The position numbers and the translations under genes are program-made. Under the pieces are notes generated by a model. The model ran no database searches and was not told the DNA's origin. It saw nothing but the letters and a program-made list of their open reading frames with translations. From assembly GCA_004153385.1 (NCBI GenBank), contig SDAL01000003.1, forward strand, positions 186,001 to 250,000: 64,000 nt of DNA. The letters run 5' to 3'. This DNA is from Paracoccaceae bacterium (GTDB lineage Bacteria > Pseudomonadota > Alphaproteobacteria > Rhodobacterales > Rhodobacteraceae). Below, in pieces: positions 45,066 through 53,649 of this stretch. The first letter of the stretch is position 1; each line of letters opens with the position of its first letter.

Positions 45066-46037
45066 ATGAAAAAAGTTCTTAGTTCCATCGTCGCCGCAGC
45101 CCTCGTTGCCGCCAGCCCGGTGCTTGCACAAGACTACCCTGAAAAAGCCGTGACGCTGGTTGTGCCCTACGGTCCGGGCGGGGCATCGGATCTGGCCGGT
45201 CGTGCGCTTTCGCAAACCGCGCCGGAGTATCTGGGCCAGCCGCTGACAGTTCAAAACAAGCCGGGTGCGGGCGGCATGAACGGTGCGCGGTTCGTGACCA
45301 AAGCCGATCCCGACGGGTATACTTTGCTGCTGGCGCGTGTGGGCATGGCCCTGTCGCCTGCGGTCACGCCGACATCGGCCGTGCCATGGGATGACTACAC
45401 GTTTTTGGGTGCGCTTGAAGCGACCCCTATGATCCTCGCGGTGCGCGCGGATGCACCCTATGACACGACCGAAGAGCTGTTGGCCGCAATCAAACAAGAT
45501 GAAGGTGCGCTGACCTATGCCGCATCGGGTGCTACGGCGATTGACGGGTTTACCGTGCAATCGCTTCTGTCGGAAAACGACCTTGATCCGCTGACGGCGG
45601 CAACGCTTGTGCCCTACAAAGGTGGCGGTGCACTGGCCACAGCATTGCTGGGCGGGCATGTCGATTTCGTGGCAATGGCGGCGGCCTCGCTGATGCCGCA
45701 TATCGAAAGCGGCGATCTGAAAGCACTGATGGTCATTGCGCCCTCGCGCATGGACGCCCTGCCCGATACGCCCACCGCGACCGAGCTGGGCTATGAAACC
45801 ACCGGTCAGATTGCTGGCTGGAGCGCGCTTTACGGCCCCAAGGACCTGCCCGAGGACGTTGTCGGCAAATGGCACGACGTGCTGGGCCAAGTGGCCGATA
45901 ACGCGCAATGGCAGGAACTGGCCGCACGCCGCGGCTCGATCTCGACCATCGGCACGGTCGACATGACCGAATATGCCAAATCGCAATATGACCTGTATCA
46001 CGGTCTGGCGAAGAAGTTCGGCTATATCAGCGAATAA
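45066..46037 (+). CDS. tctC: Tripartite tricarboxylate transporter, periplasmic substrate-binding protein (TctC/Bug family)
   Basis: 323 residues with a Sec signal (MKKVLSSIVAAALVAASPVLA) and a Bug-type Venus-flytrap fold. Signatures are VTLVVPYGPGGASDLAGRAL, NKPGAGGMNGARFV, VPYKGGGALATALLGGHVDFV and GWSALYGPKDLPEDVV. Such proteins bind carboxylates through backbone and water contacts. It is followed by a hairpin, then tctB and tctA. GGAGAGGA precedes the ATG. Confidence 0.92.
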   Translation: MKKVLSSIVAAALVAASPVLAQDYPEKAVTLVVPYGPGGASDLAGRALSQTAPEYLGQPLTVQNKPGAGGMNGARFVTKADPDGYTLLLARVGMALSPAVTPTSAVPWDDYTFLGALEATPMILAVRADAPYDTTEELLAAIKQDEGALTYAASGATAIDGFTVQSLLSENDLDPLTAATLVPYKGGGALATALLGGHVDFVAMAAASLMPHIESGDLKALMVIAPSRMDALPDTPTATELGYETTGQIAGWSALYGPKDLPEDVVGKWHDVLGQVADNAQWQELAARRGSISTIGTVDMTEYAKSQYDLYHGLAKKFGYISE

Positions 46038-46052
46038 CGCTCCTCGCCTTTG

Positions 46053-46083
46053 CCTGCGGCCCGTTCGATTTACGGGCCGCAGG
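46053..46083 (+). terminator. Intercistronic attenuator between tctC and tctB
   Basis: CCTGCGGCCCG (46053-46063) pairs perfectly with CGGGCCGCAGG (46073-46083) over a 9-nt loop and is followed by TTTG. It lies 16 nt after tctC and 57 nt before tctB, consistent with more binding protein than membrane subunits. Confidence 0.65.
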
Positions 46084-46139
46084 TTTGATCTGGCGCCAAC
46101 GGCGCGCCGATATCCCCTTCTCCCTTCAGGATCGTCGCT

Positions 46140-46622
46140 ATGACAAAATCTGTCTTCCGAGGCCTTCTGATTGCGGCCTTTTTTGCCGTGGTGGCCTTTG
46201 CGTTGGTGCCGGTATATGTGCCGCGCCCAGCATTCATTCCGGGTTTTGCACCGCCGCCCGACATGTGGCCCCGCCTGACGGCAATCACGGGCATCGGGTT
46301 GAGCGTCATTGCCGCGTTCCTGCCACCGGCAGTCGAGCCCCCTATCGAGGGAGATGGCAGCCCCATGGCGCGAAAAATCGTCAGGGCGGTTGTGCTGTTT
46401 GCCGCATTTTTCCTGTATCTGACCCTCGTGCCGTGGATAGGTTTTCTGGCGTCTACGATCCTGCTGACACTGGCAGCCATCGCCCTGACCGGTGAACGCA
46501 CCCGCGTCCTTTGGGCGCTTGGCATCGGTGTGATCGGCACGATCCTTGTCATGATGTTCTTCCAATCCGCCCTTGGCACGCAGTTCCCCGCAGGGCAGCT
46601 CGTCAAGCTGCTCGGCCTGTGA
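46140..46622 (+). CDS. tctB: Tripartite tricarboxylate transporter, small membrane subunit (TctB)
   Basis: 160 residues with four hydrophobic helices (about 5-27, 44-62, 78-112, 120-140). The short length, position between tctC and tctA, and a central loop with PPIEGDGSPMARK fit TctB, whose sequence is poorly conserved. It forms the inner-membrane complex with TctA. It ends 12 bp before tctA. Confidence 0.85.
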   Translation: MTKSVFRGLLIAAFFAVVAFALVPVYVPRPAFIPGFAPPPDMWPRLTAITGIGLSVIAAFLPPAVEPPIEGDGSPMARKIVRAVVLFAAFFLYLTLVPWIGFLASTILLTLAAIALTGERTRVLWALGIGVIGTILVMMFFQSALGTQFPAGQLVKLLGL

Positions 46623-46634
46623 TCGGAGATCCCT

Positions 46635-48122
46635 ATGCTTAACGAAATTCTAAGCGCGCTTTATGCGGTTGCCACATTCCAGAACCTTCTGATCATGATC
46701 GCAGGCATCTGGGGCGGGGTCCTGATCGGTGCGGTGCCGGGTATGACCGGCACGATGGCCGTGACGCTGGCCCTGCCGTTCACATATTATATGGACCCCG
46801 TGCCATCGATCCTGCTGCTGGTCGCACTTTACAAAGGCTCGACCTATGGCGGCTCTGTCTCGGCCATCCTGATCCGCACACCGGGCACGGCATCTGCGGC
46901 TTGCACCGCGCTTGACGGCCATCCGCTTGCCCAACAGGGCAAGGCTGGCAAAGCGCTGAACATGGCGCTTTACTCGTCGGTGATCGGAGATTTCATCTCC
47001 AATATCTCGCTGATCTTCTTTGCCGCGCCGCTTGCCATTCTGGCGCTGAAAGTCGGGCCGCCGGAATATTTCATGCTGATGCTGTTTGCGCTGACCACGG
47101 TTGCGGGCGTGTCCGGCAATTCGCTGTTGCTGGGATTGATCTCTGCAATGCTGGGGCTTTTGCTGGCCACTGTGGGCGAGGATATGTATGGCTCGTTCCG
47201 GTTCGACTTTGTGCCTGATATGCAATCGGGGTTGAATGTCGCGCCTGTGCTGGTCGGGTTGTTCGCGCTGCCCGAGCTGATCAAACTGGTGGTTTTGCGG
47301 GCTGCTAAAACCGAACAGGCCGCCAAGCTTGGCGATCAGAAGGTCACGCGGGCAGAGTTCATGGGCTCGCTGCGCAGTATCTTGCGCGGCAGTGTCATCG
47401 GCTCTGTTCTGGGGGCGGTGCCGGGGATCGGCCCGTCGGCTGCGGCGTTTTTCTCGTATGGCGAGGCGCAACGGTCCTCGAAACGGGGTGCGAATTTCGG
47501 CAAGGGCGAGCTGGAGGGCATTGCCGCCTCTGAATCGGCCAATAACGGAGCTTGCGGGGCCACGATGATCCCGCTTCTCGCGCTTGGCGTGCCGGGCGAT
47601 GTGATCACAGGCGTCATGCTGGGTGCGTTCATGATCCAGGGCCTGACCCCCGGACCGTTGCTGTTCCAGACCAATATCCACGAAATCTACATGCTGCTGA
47701 TCGGTATGTTGGTCTCCTCGGTCTTGCTGTTTTTCGCAGGCAAGGTGACCATGCGGATGTTTTCCAAAGTGGCGCTTATCCCGCAGACCCTGCTGACACC
47801 GCTGGTGTTGATGTTGTGCCTGATCGGGATCTATTCGATCAATTCCAGCATGTTCGATGTCGCGGTTTTGCTGGTTATGGGGATCGTGGGTTTCGGGATG
47901 TTCTTGCTCAATATTCCGACCGCCCCCTTCCTGATCGCCTTCATTCTGGGGCCGATGCTGGAAGAAAACCTGCGCCGCGCGCTTGCGATGTCACGCGGTG
48001 ACCTATCGGTCCTGCTGTCCTCGCCGATTACATGGATTTTCTCGGTGCTGATCGTGTTGATCATCGCGATGACGGTCCGGCGCGAAGTTCAAAAGAGCAA
48101 AGACAGAAAGGCTCATTCCTGA
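46635..48122 (+). CDS. tctA: Tripartite tricarboxylate transporter, large membrane subunit (TctA)
   Basis: 495 residues, about twelve helices. TctA signatures are GVLIGAVPGMTGTMAVTLALPFTY, YKGSTYGGSVSAILIRTPGTASAACTALDG and GAVPGIGPSAAAFFSYGEAQRSSK, followed by ESANNGACGATMIPLLALGVPGD. A GGAGAT site precedes the ATG. Its stop overlaps the next start by 1 bp (TGATG), which ties the transporter to the ArgE-type enzyme. Confidence 0.95.
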   Translation: MLNEILSALYAVATFQNLLIMIAGIWGGVLIGAVPGMTGTMAVTLALPFTYYMDPVPSILLLVALYKGSTYGGSVSAILIRTPGTASAACTALDGHPLAQQGKAGKALNMALYSSVIGDFISNISLIFFAAPLAILALKVGPPEYFMLMLFALTTVAGVSGNSLLLGLISAMLGLLLATVGEDMYGSFRFDFVPDMQSGLNVAPVLVGLFALPELIKLVVLRAAKTEQAAKLGDQKVTRAEFMGSLRSILRGSVIGSVLGAVPGIGPSAAAFFSYGEAQRSSKRGANFGKGELEGIAASESANNGACGATMIPLLALGVPGDVITGVMLGAFMIQGLTPGPLLFQTNIHEIYMLLIGMLVSSVLLFFAGKVTMRMFSKVALIPQTLLTPLVLMLCLIGIYSINSSMFDVAVLLVMGIVGFGMFLLNIPTAPFLIAFILGPMLEENLRRALAMSRGDLSVLLSSPITWIFSVLIVLIIAMTVRREVQKSKDRKAHS

Positions 48123-49321
48123 TGCAGACGATTGCTCCAACCCCGTATTTGTCCGATGACATGCTTAAGGATGCGATCGAGCACCTGCGGGTTCTGATCG
48201 GTTTCGATACGGTGTCCAAAAACACAAACCGGCCGCTGATCAGCCATATGGCGGCGTTTTTTGAAAACTTGGGCGCAGATATCACCATTCTCCCCGACCC
48301 CACGGGCGAGAAGGCCAATCTTGTTGCAGTCTTCGGACCACAAGACCAGCCCGGTATCGTCTGGTCGGGCCATACAGATGTCGTGCCCGCCGTCGAGCCA
48401 GAATGGCAAAGCGACCCGTTCACGATGCTGGAGCATGAGGGCAAGCTGTATGGCCGCGGTACGAGCGATATGAAAGGTTTTGCGGCCTGTGTGATGGCTG
48501 TGGCGCCCTATCTGGCCAAGGCCAAACTGACGCGGCCGGTCTATTTGTGTTTCTCGTATGACGAGGAAGTGGGCTGCAAGGGCGCGCCGGATATTGTGCG
48601 CCACCTGTCCGCCCTGCCTGTGCCGCCTGAACTGGCGCTTGTGGGCGAGCCGTCCGAAATGCAGCTGATCACCGGCCACAAGGGCAAAACCGCGATGCGT
48701 GCCACGGTGAAAGGCACCTCGGGCCACAGCTCGCTTGCGCCCGAACATGTGAATGCGATCGAATATGGCGCGCGCGCCATTGCCAAAGTGACCGCGCGCG
48801 CGGCGCAGTTCGCAGCCCACGGCCCGTTCGATCACGATTATCCGGTCGCCCATCCCACCATGTTGACCACGATGATCACCGGTGGCACAGCCACCAACAT
48901 TACACCTGACCTGTGCGAATTCACATTCGAGCTACGCTCCATCGCAGAGCTGGATGCACAGGCTGCAATGGCCGAGTTGATGGCCGATATCGAGGCGGAC
49001 CTGTCGCAGGAGATGGCTGCCAAAGCCCAAGGCACCGGCATCACATTCGAGGAGATCTTCTCCTATCCCGCGATGAGTGATGCACGTGACAGTGCCGGTT
49101 TTGAACGCTACAGCACGCTTTGGCCGCAATGGGCGGGCAAGGTCTGTTTCGGGGCCGAAGGTGGGCTTTTCGACCAGATGGGGGATATCCCGTCGGTGAT
49201 CGTCGGGCCGGGCTCCATTGAGCGGGCGCACAAACCCAACGAGTATATCGGGATCGAAGAACTGCGCGCCTATTTAGGTTTTCTGGGCACGATCATCTCG
49301 TTCAACAGCGCGCCTGACTGA
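48122..49321 (+). CDS. M20 family deacylase, acetylornithine deacetylase (ArgE)-like
   Basis: About 399 residues, a zinc amidohydrolase of the M20 family and ArgE branch. Metal and active-site motifs are WSGHTDVVPA (His near 80), YGRGTSDMKGF (Asp near 112), SYDEEVGCKGA (catalytic Glu pair) and VGEPSEMQ. The dimerisation domain contains GHSSLAPEHVNAIEYGA and the C-terminus has VIVGPGSIERAHKPNEYI. It is translationally coupled to tctA, so its substrate is probably the imported compound, an N-acyl amino acid such as N-acetylornithine (inference), rather than the arginine pathway intermediate. Confidence 0.9.
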   Translation: MQTIAPTPYLSDDMLKDAIEHLRVLIGFDTVSKNTNRPLISHMAAFFENLGADITILPDPTGEKANLVAVFGPQDQPGIVWSGHTDVVPAVEPEWQSDPFTMLEHEGKLYGRGTSDMKGFAACVMAVAPYLAKAKLTRPVYLCFSYDEEVGCKGAPDIVRHLSALPVPPELALVGEPSEMQLITGHKGKTAMRATVKGTSGHSSLAPEHVNAIEYGARAIAKVTARAAQFAAHGPFDHDYPVAHPTMLTTMITGGTATNITPDLCEFTFELRSIAELDAQAAMAELMADIEADLSQEMAAKAQGTGITFEEIFSYPAMSDARDSAGFERYSTLWPQWAGKVCFGAEGGLFDQMGDIPSVIVGPGSIERAHKPNEYIGIEELRAYLGFLGTIISFNSAPD

Positions 49322-49382
49322 TATCAGCGCCCCTCGAGATCCGCCCAAGGGGGTTTTAGGGGCGCACCCGCACCATACCATG

Positions 49383-49416
49383 AAAACAGCCGCACCTTGA
49401 AGGGCGCGGCTGTTTT
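49383..49416. terminator. Bidirectional terminator after the tctCBA-deacylase operon
   Basis: AAAACAGCCGC (49383-49393) pairs perfectly with GCGGCTGTTTT (49406-49416) over a 12-nt loop. The A/T outer ends give a U-tract in both directions, fitting two convergent operons. Confidence 0.8.
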
Positions 49417-49424
49417 GCATTGCG

Positions 49425-49449
49425 CCTGCCCGCAAGTTTTACGGGCAGG
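49425..49449. terminator. Second hairpin between the convergent operons
   Basis: CCTGCCCG (49425-49432) pairs with CGGGCAGG (49442-49449) over a 9-nt loop, then ATTTTGC on the plus strand. It is 18 nt beyond the TRAP binding-protein stop on the minus strand and probably helps end that transcript. Confidence 0.55.
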
Positions 49450-49467
49450 ATTTTGCATACAGGCAGA

Positions 49468-50481
49468 TCAGTTTGCCTTGCGCATCTCGGCTAGGGTGCT
49501 TTGGACCTTGTCGACCACATCGGCACCGATTTCGTCTTTATGCTCTTCATAGACCACTTGGGATTTCTCCAGCATCTCTGCGTGGGCCTCGGGGGTGATC
49601 GTATTGAACTTCAGGCCGGCCTCTTCCATCTTCTCGAGCGATTCCTGATTAAGGTCCTGAATGACCTTGCGCTCTTCGTCGCGGCCCACGATCGCACACT
49701 CACGCAAGGCCTGCTGCTCTTCTTCGGAATAGGTGTTGAAGATTGCCTTGGAGAACAGGAACAGGAACGGCGTGTAGGCGTGTTTGGTTTCGCTCAGGTA
49801 GGACTGGACCTCGTAGAATTTCGAGGTATCGATCGTCACATAGGGGTTTTCCTGCGCGTCGATCGCCTTGGTTTCCAGCGCCGAGAACACTTCGCCAAAC
49901 GACATCGGCGTGGCATTCGCGCCGAAGTTGCTGAACGTGTCGAGGAAGATATTGTTTTGCATCACGCGCAGTTTCAGACCCTCGAAGTCTTCCCAGCTGG
50001 TGATCGGACGTTTCGAGTTGGACACGTTGCGAAAGCCATTTTCCCAATACGCAAGGTTGACCAGCCCGACGGCATCCAGCTTTTCATTCAGGAAGTCGCC
50101 GAACTCGCCATCCATTACGGCGTAGGCTTCCTCGTTGGAGCTGAACAGGAACGGCAGATCGAACACGCCCAACGCGGGCTCGATGCCGACCAACGGTGAG
50201 GACGATGTTACAACCGCTTCTTGTACGCCCGAGCGCAGCGCCTGGGTGGCCTGCAAGTCACCGCCCAGAGCACCGCCCCAGAAACCGGTCATCTTCATCT
50301 TGCCGCCGGTTTTGTCATCCAGACACGCCTGCATCGCCTGCATGCCGTTGTTCACGGGGTGGTCCTCGGCCACACCGTTGGACACGCGGAACGTGCGTTC
50401 TTTAAACTCTGCGAATGCGGGGCTTGTGCCCACGGCCATCACGGTCAGCAGCAAGCCCGCCTTCATGATCGATTTTTTCAT
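49468..50481 (-). CDS. dctP: TRAP transporter, periplasmic substrate-binding protein (DctP family)
   Basis: 337 residues. The Sec signal includes KAGLLLTVMAVGTSPAFA. DctP core motifs are GGALGGDLQATQALRSGVQE, FDLPFLFSSNEEAYAVMDG, WEDFEGLKLRVMQN (with the carboxylate-binding Arg) and ALETKAIDAQENPYVTID. DctP proteins of this type bind sugar acids or C4-C6 carboxylates. It is the last gene of FAH-dctQ-dctM-dctP, 46 bp after dctM, with its own GGGAGGA site. Neighbouring enzymes suggest an aldonate or related acid as ligand. Confidence 0.93.
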   Translation of the reverse strand: MKKSIMKAGLLLTVMAVGTSPAFAEFKERTFRVSNGVAEDHPVNNGMQAMQACLDDKTGGKMKMTGFWGGALGGDLQATQALRSGVQEAVVTSSSPLVGIEPALGVFDLPFLFSSNEEAYAVMDGEFGDFLNEKLDAVGLVNLAYWENGFRNVSNSKRPITSWEDFEGLKLRVMQNNIFLDTFSNFGANATPMSFGEVFSALETKAIDAQENPYVTIDTSKFYEVQSYLSETKHAYTPFLFLFSKAIFNTYSEEEQQALRECAIVGRDEERKVIQDLNQESLEKMEEAGLKFNTITPEAHAEMLEKSQVVYEEHKDEIGADVVDKVQSTLAEMRKAN

Positions 50482-50527
50482 AGTGATCCTCCCATCAGAA
50501 AAAAAGTTTGTTTGTTTTGTATGTGGT

Positions 50528-51805
50528 TCAATAGAACCAATGCGCCGGTACCAGAACGATACTGGGGAACAGTGTCAGCAGCAAAAGCACCATCAACTGC
50601 GCCACCAGGAACGGCCAGACGCCGACGATGACACGGCCCAGCGGGATCCTCCCGACCCCGCTGACCACATTCAGCACGACCCCAACCGGCGGGGTCAGCA
50701 GCCCGATACAGCAGTTCATGATAAACATGACGCCGAAATAGACCGGATCGATGCCTGCCTTGGTAATGATCGGCAGCAAGACAGGCGTCAGGATCAGGAT
50801 CGTAGGTGTCAGATCCAGCGCCGTGCCCACGACAATGATCAGTAGCATGATCACCAGCATCAACAGGATCGGACGATCAATCAGCGGTTCGATTCGGCCG
50901 GAGATTTCCGCAGGAATATTGGCGGCGGTAATCAGCCATGCCGACACAAGCGCCGCACAGACCAGAAACATGATGGCGGCGGTTGTGCGCGCGGCTGCCA
51001 AAATGACCTTTGGCAGATCCTTGATGTGCAGCTCGCGGTACACACATGTGCCGACAAACAGCGCGTAGAAGGCTGCGGTGACGGCGGCCTCGGTCGGGGT
51101 GACCACGCCGAACTTGATGCCGCCCAGAATAATGATCGGCATACCCAGCGCCCAGATCGCGCCTGCGCCTTTGCGCCCGCGCTCGCCCCAGCCTGCGCGC
51201 GGCATCCGCTCCACATCGTCTTTGCGCGCGGTGATCAACCACGTGACAATCAACACGGTGCCCATCAGGATACCAGGCACGATGCCCGCCATAAACAGCT
51301 TCGAGATCGAGATATTACCCGCCACACCGAAGATGATGAACGCCATCGATGGCGGGATCACCGGTGCAATCACGCCGCCTGCGGCAATCAAACCGGCGGA
51401 GCGTGGCAGGTTATAGCCTGCACGCGCCATCATCGGCAGCAAGATCGCGGCAAGCGCCGCACTGTCTGCCGCCGCCGAACCCGAGATACTGGCCAGGATC
51501 AGGGCTGCAAAAATCGCCACAATCCCGAGGCCGCCACGGATATGCCCCACACATGCCACCGAGAAATCGATGATCCGTTTGGACAGGCCGCCTGCATTCA
51601 TCAACTCGCCCGCAAGGATGAAAAACGGGATCGCCAGCAGCGTGAATGTATCCGCCCCGATCATCATATTTTGTGCGATAATCTGGGTGTTGAACATCCC
51701 CATATAGCTCATCAGCGCGATGCCGCAGACAATCAGTGCAAAGGCAACCGGCACACCTGTGGCCATCGCCCCGAGCAGCGATACGATAAAGACAACCAGC
51801 GTCAT
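50528..51805 (-). CDS. dctM: TRAP transporter, large permease subunit (DctM family)
   Basis: 425 residues, about twelve helices. Diagnostic motifs are PFFILAGELMNAGGLSKRIIDF, HIRGGLGIVAIFAALILASISGSAAADSAALAAILLP, IPPSMAFIIFGV and TPPVGVVLNVV. It overlaps dctQ by 4 bp. Couples solute uptake to a sodium or proton gradient, with DctQ and the DctP binding protein. Confidence 0.95.
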   Translation of the reverse strand: MTLVVFIVSLLGAMATGVPVAFALIVCGIALMSYMGMFNTQIIAQNMMIGADTFTLLAIPFFILAGELMNAGGLSKRIIDFSVACVGHIRGGLGIVAIFAALILASISGSAAADSAALAAILLPMMARAGYNLPRSAGLIAAGGVIAPVIPPSMAFIIFGVAGNISISKLFMAGIVPGILMGTVLIVTWLITARKDDVERMPRAGWGERGRKGAGAIWALGMPIIILGGIKFGVVTPTEAAVTAAFYALFVGTCVYRELHIKDLPKVILAAARTTAAIMFLVCAALVSAWLITAANIPAEISGRIEPLIDRPILLMLVIMLLIIVVGTALDLTPTILILTPVLLPIITKAGIDPVYFGVMFIMNCCIGLLTPPVGVVLNVVSGVGRIPLGRVIVGVWPFLVAQLMVLLLLTLFPSIVLVPAHWFY

Positions 51806-52338
51806 TTCGGCGCCTCCGCGTTTGCGTCATACATCTGCCGTTCACCGGCGAAGGCGGCGATCTCGTCATCGCTGACTTGGCCACGCAACAGGCGGATTAT
51901 ACGCTCAAGCGTGATCAGGATGATGCCGGTTGCTGTGAATAGGCCTGTGCCGTAAACCCAACCCATCGACAGGCCGGAGACCGGTGCCGTCATGCTGAGA
52001 TTGATCGGAAGCTGTTTCCACGTGCCCCAAAACAGCACCATCGAACAGGCGATAATGACCAGATCGGAAATTCCCATCATCATCATCCGCCCGCGGCGGC
52101 CCAACATCGATACAACCGTTTCCATGCCGATATGCATATTGTGACGATGGGCCACAACAGCCCCTATGAAGGTCAGCCACACGAAGCAAAAGCGCGACAG
52201 CTCCTCGGAGACGGGGATGCCGGAGTTCATGGTGTAGCGCAAAATCACATTGAGAAACACCATCAGCGCCATGGCCGCCAGCAAAAGGCATAAAATGAGA
52301 TCGAGCAGACGGTAGAACAGATCAATCGCGCGCTGCAT
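51802..52338 (-). CDS. dctQ: TRAP transporter, small permease subunit (DctQ family)
   Basis: 178 residues with four helices. Family marks are LLAAMALMVFLNVILRYTMNSGI, PVSEELSRFCFVWLTFIGAVVAHR and MHIGMETVV. It starts 4 bp after the FAH-family gene and overlaps dctM by 4 bp. The C-terminal tail beyond helix 4 is hydrophilic. Confidence 0.92.
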   Translation of the reverse strand: MQRAIDLFYRLLDLILCLLLAAMALMVFLNVILRYTMNSGIPVSEELSRFCFVWLTFIGAVVAHRHNMHIGMETVVSMLGRRGRMMMMGISDLVIIACSMVLFWGTWKQLPINLSMTAPVSGLSMGWVYGTGLFTATGIILITLERIIRLLRGQVSDDEIAAFAGERQMYDANAEAPK

Positions 52339-52342
52339 GATA

Positions 52343-53509
52343 TCAGATCCCTTCCCCGAAACCGCGTTGGATCAGGTTGCGAAACAGATCGCGCGTGCCA
52401 AAGCTCCACTCGGGGCAGGCATCGCAACGGTCGACCCAGTTGACCAGCCGCCCGAGTTTGGGCGAGCCGATCTCGACACGATCACCGATTTCATGGGTAA
52501 AGCCCTGGCCCGCGCCACGCCGATCCTTGACGGGGGCGAACATCGTGCCCAAAAACAAAACCGCCCCGTCGGGATATTGATGCGAGCGGTTAAGCATTTG
52601 GCCCACCAGATCGGCTGGTTTGCGGCTGATTGCCTGTAGCGGGCTTTCGCCCGTCATCACAAACCCGTCCTTGCCTTCAACCTCAAGCGACACCACCACG
52701 TGTTCCAGATCCGACAAGGTGAAGTTTGCATCAAACAGCCGGATGAACGGCCCCAGCGCGCAAGAGGCATTGTTGTCCTTGGCCTTGCCCAGCAGAAGTG
52801 CCGACCGGCCTTCCACATCGCGCAGGTTGACATCATTGCCAAGCGTCGCGCCGACAATGGTCGCGTCCGAACGCACCGCCAGAACCACTTCGGGTTCGGG
52901 ATTGTTCCATTCCGAAATCGGGTGGATGCCCACCTGATCGCCGCATCCGACCGACGACATCGGCTGTGCTTTGGTGAAAATCTCTGCGTCCGGCCCGATA
53001 CCCACTTCGAGATATTGCGACCACATCCCCATATCCTGCAGCAGGGATTTGACCTTGGCGGCGGCTTCCGATCCGGCCTGAATGCCGCGCAGGCTTTCGC
53101 CGATCACAGGCTCAAGCCGGCCGCGGATCTCCTGCGCACGTGCGCTGTCACCGCGGGCCTGTTCCTCTATCACACGCTCCAGCATGCTATCGGCAAATGT
53201 GACGCCTGCCGCCTTCACGGCCTGCAGATCCACCGGCGCCAACAGACGTCCCGCCGAGCCATCCAGAAAGCTTTCCAGCGTGCCAAGGAATGTCAGGTCC
53301 TCGGAATGGAGTGTGTCTACAAGATTATCCGTTTCCAACAGCCCCGCCATAGTGGCCGAAACAGGCGTCAGATCATACAGCTTGCGATCGCGCACCAAAA
53401 CGACGCACGGGCCACCGACCTCGGTTGACCAGACCCGTCCGACCAGAATTGCCTGATCGTCGTCTTCCGGCAAAATCCGGGCCGCCTCGAGCATTTGCGT
53501 TGAAGCCAC
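52343..53509 (-). CDS. Fumarylacetoacetate hydrolase-family protein (2-keto-3-deoxypentonate dehydratase type)
   Basis: 388 residues, starting at GTG with GGGAGGA 4 nt upstream. The C-terminal FAH fold has SVGCGDQVGIHPISEWNNPEPEVVLAV, with the metal-binding ExE, and TLGNDVNLRDVEGRSAL. The long N-terminal region and total length match the branch containing 2-keto-3-deoxy-D-xylonate/arabinonate dehydratases, which form 2-oxoglutarate semialdehyde. That fits the IlvD/Edd dehydratase in the same island, which would make the 2-keto-3-deoxy acid. No 2-oxoglutarate semialdehyde dehydrogenase is in the window, so the assignment remains an inference. Confidence 0.82.
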   Translation of the reverse strand: MASTQMLEAARILPEDDDQAILVGRVWSTEVGGPCVVLVRDRKLYDLTPVSATMAGLLETDNLVDTLHSEDLTFLGTLESFLDGSAGRLLAPVDLQAVKAAGVTFADSMLERVIEEQARGDSARAQEIRGRLEPVIGESLRGIQAGSEAAAKVKSLLQDMGMWSQYLEVGIGPDAEIFTKAQPMSSVGCGDQVGIHPISEWNNPEPEVVLAVRSDATIVGATLGNDVNLRDVEGRSALLLGKAKDNNASCALGPFIRLFDANFTLSDLEHVVVSLEVEGKDGFVMTGESPLQAISRKPADLVGQMLNRSHQYPDGAVLFLGTMFAPVKDRRGAGQGFTHEIGDRVEIGSPKLGRLVNWVDRCDACPEWSFGTRDLFRNLIQRGFGEGI

Positions 53510-53565
53510 GTTGTCCTCCCATTCCTTCCGCGCAACGCCTCCGTTCGCGGCGCGGACTTCCTATG

Positions 53566-53575
53566 TCAGACAACA
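53566..53575. promoter_or_regulatory. Candidate GntR operator, site 1 (upstream of the FAH-TRAP operon)
   Basis: TCAGACAACA, within ATGTCAGACAACAT, lies 57 bp upstream of the GTG of the FAH-family gene. On the other strand it reads TTGTCTGACA, an imperfect dyad typical in shape of FCD GntR sites. The same 10-mer occurs at 55961-55970 in the island's other promoter region. Confidence 0.5.
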
Positions 53576-53649
53576 TTACAACAGGATGCAGAAGAACTAC
53601 GCAACCCTCTATCTCAGAAAAATGAAAAAAGCTTGCACACTCTTTTTCA

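Noticed and set aside
45027-46565. A 512-codon minus-strand frame across tctC and tctB
   Set aside because: It is basic, rich in His, Arg and Gln, has no motif, and lies opposite well-supported transporter genes.
46650-47681. A 343-codon minus-strand frame opposite tctA
   Set aside because: Same shadow composition; TctA signatures are unmistakable on the plus strand.
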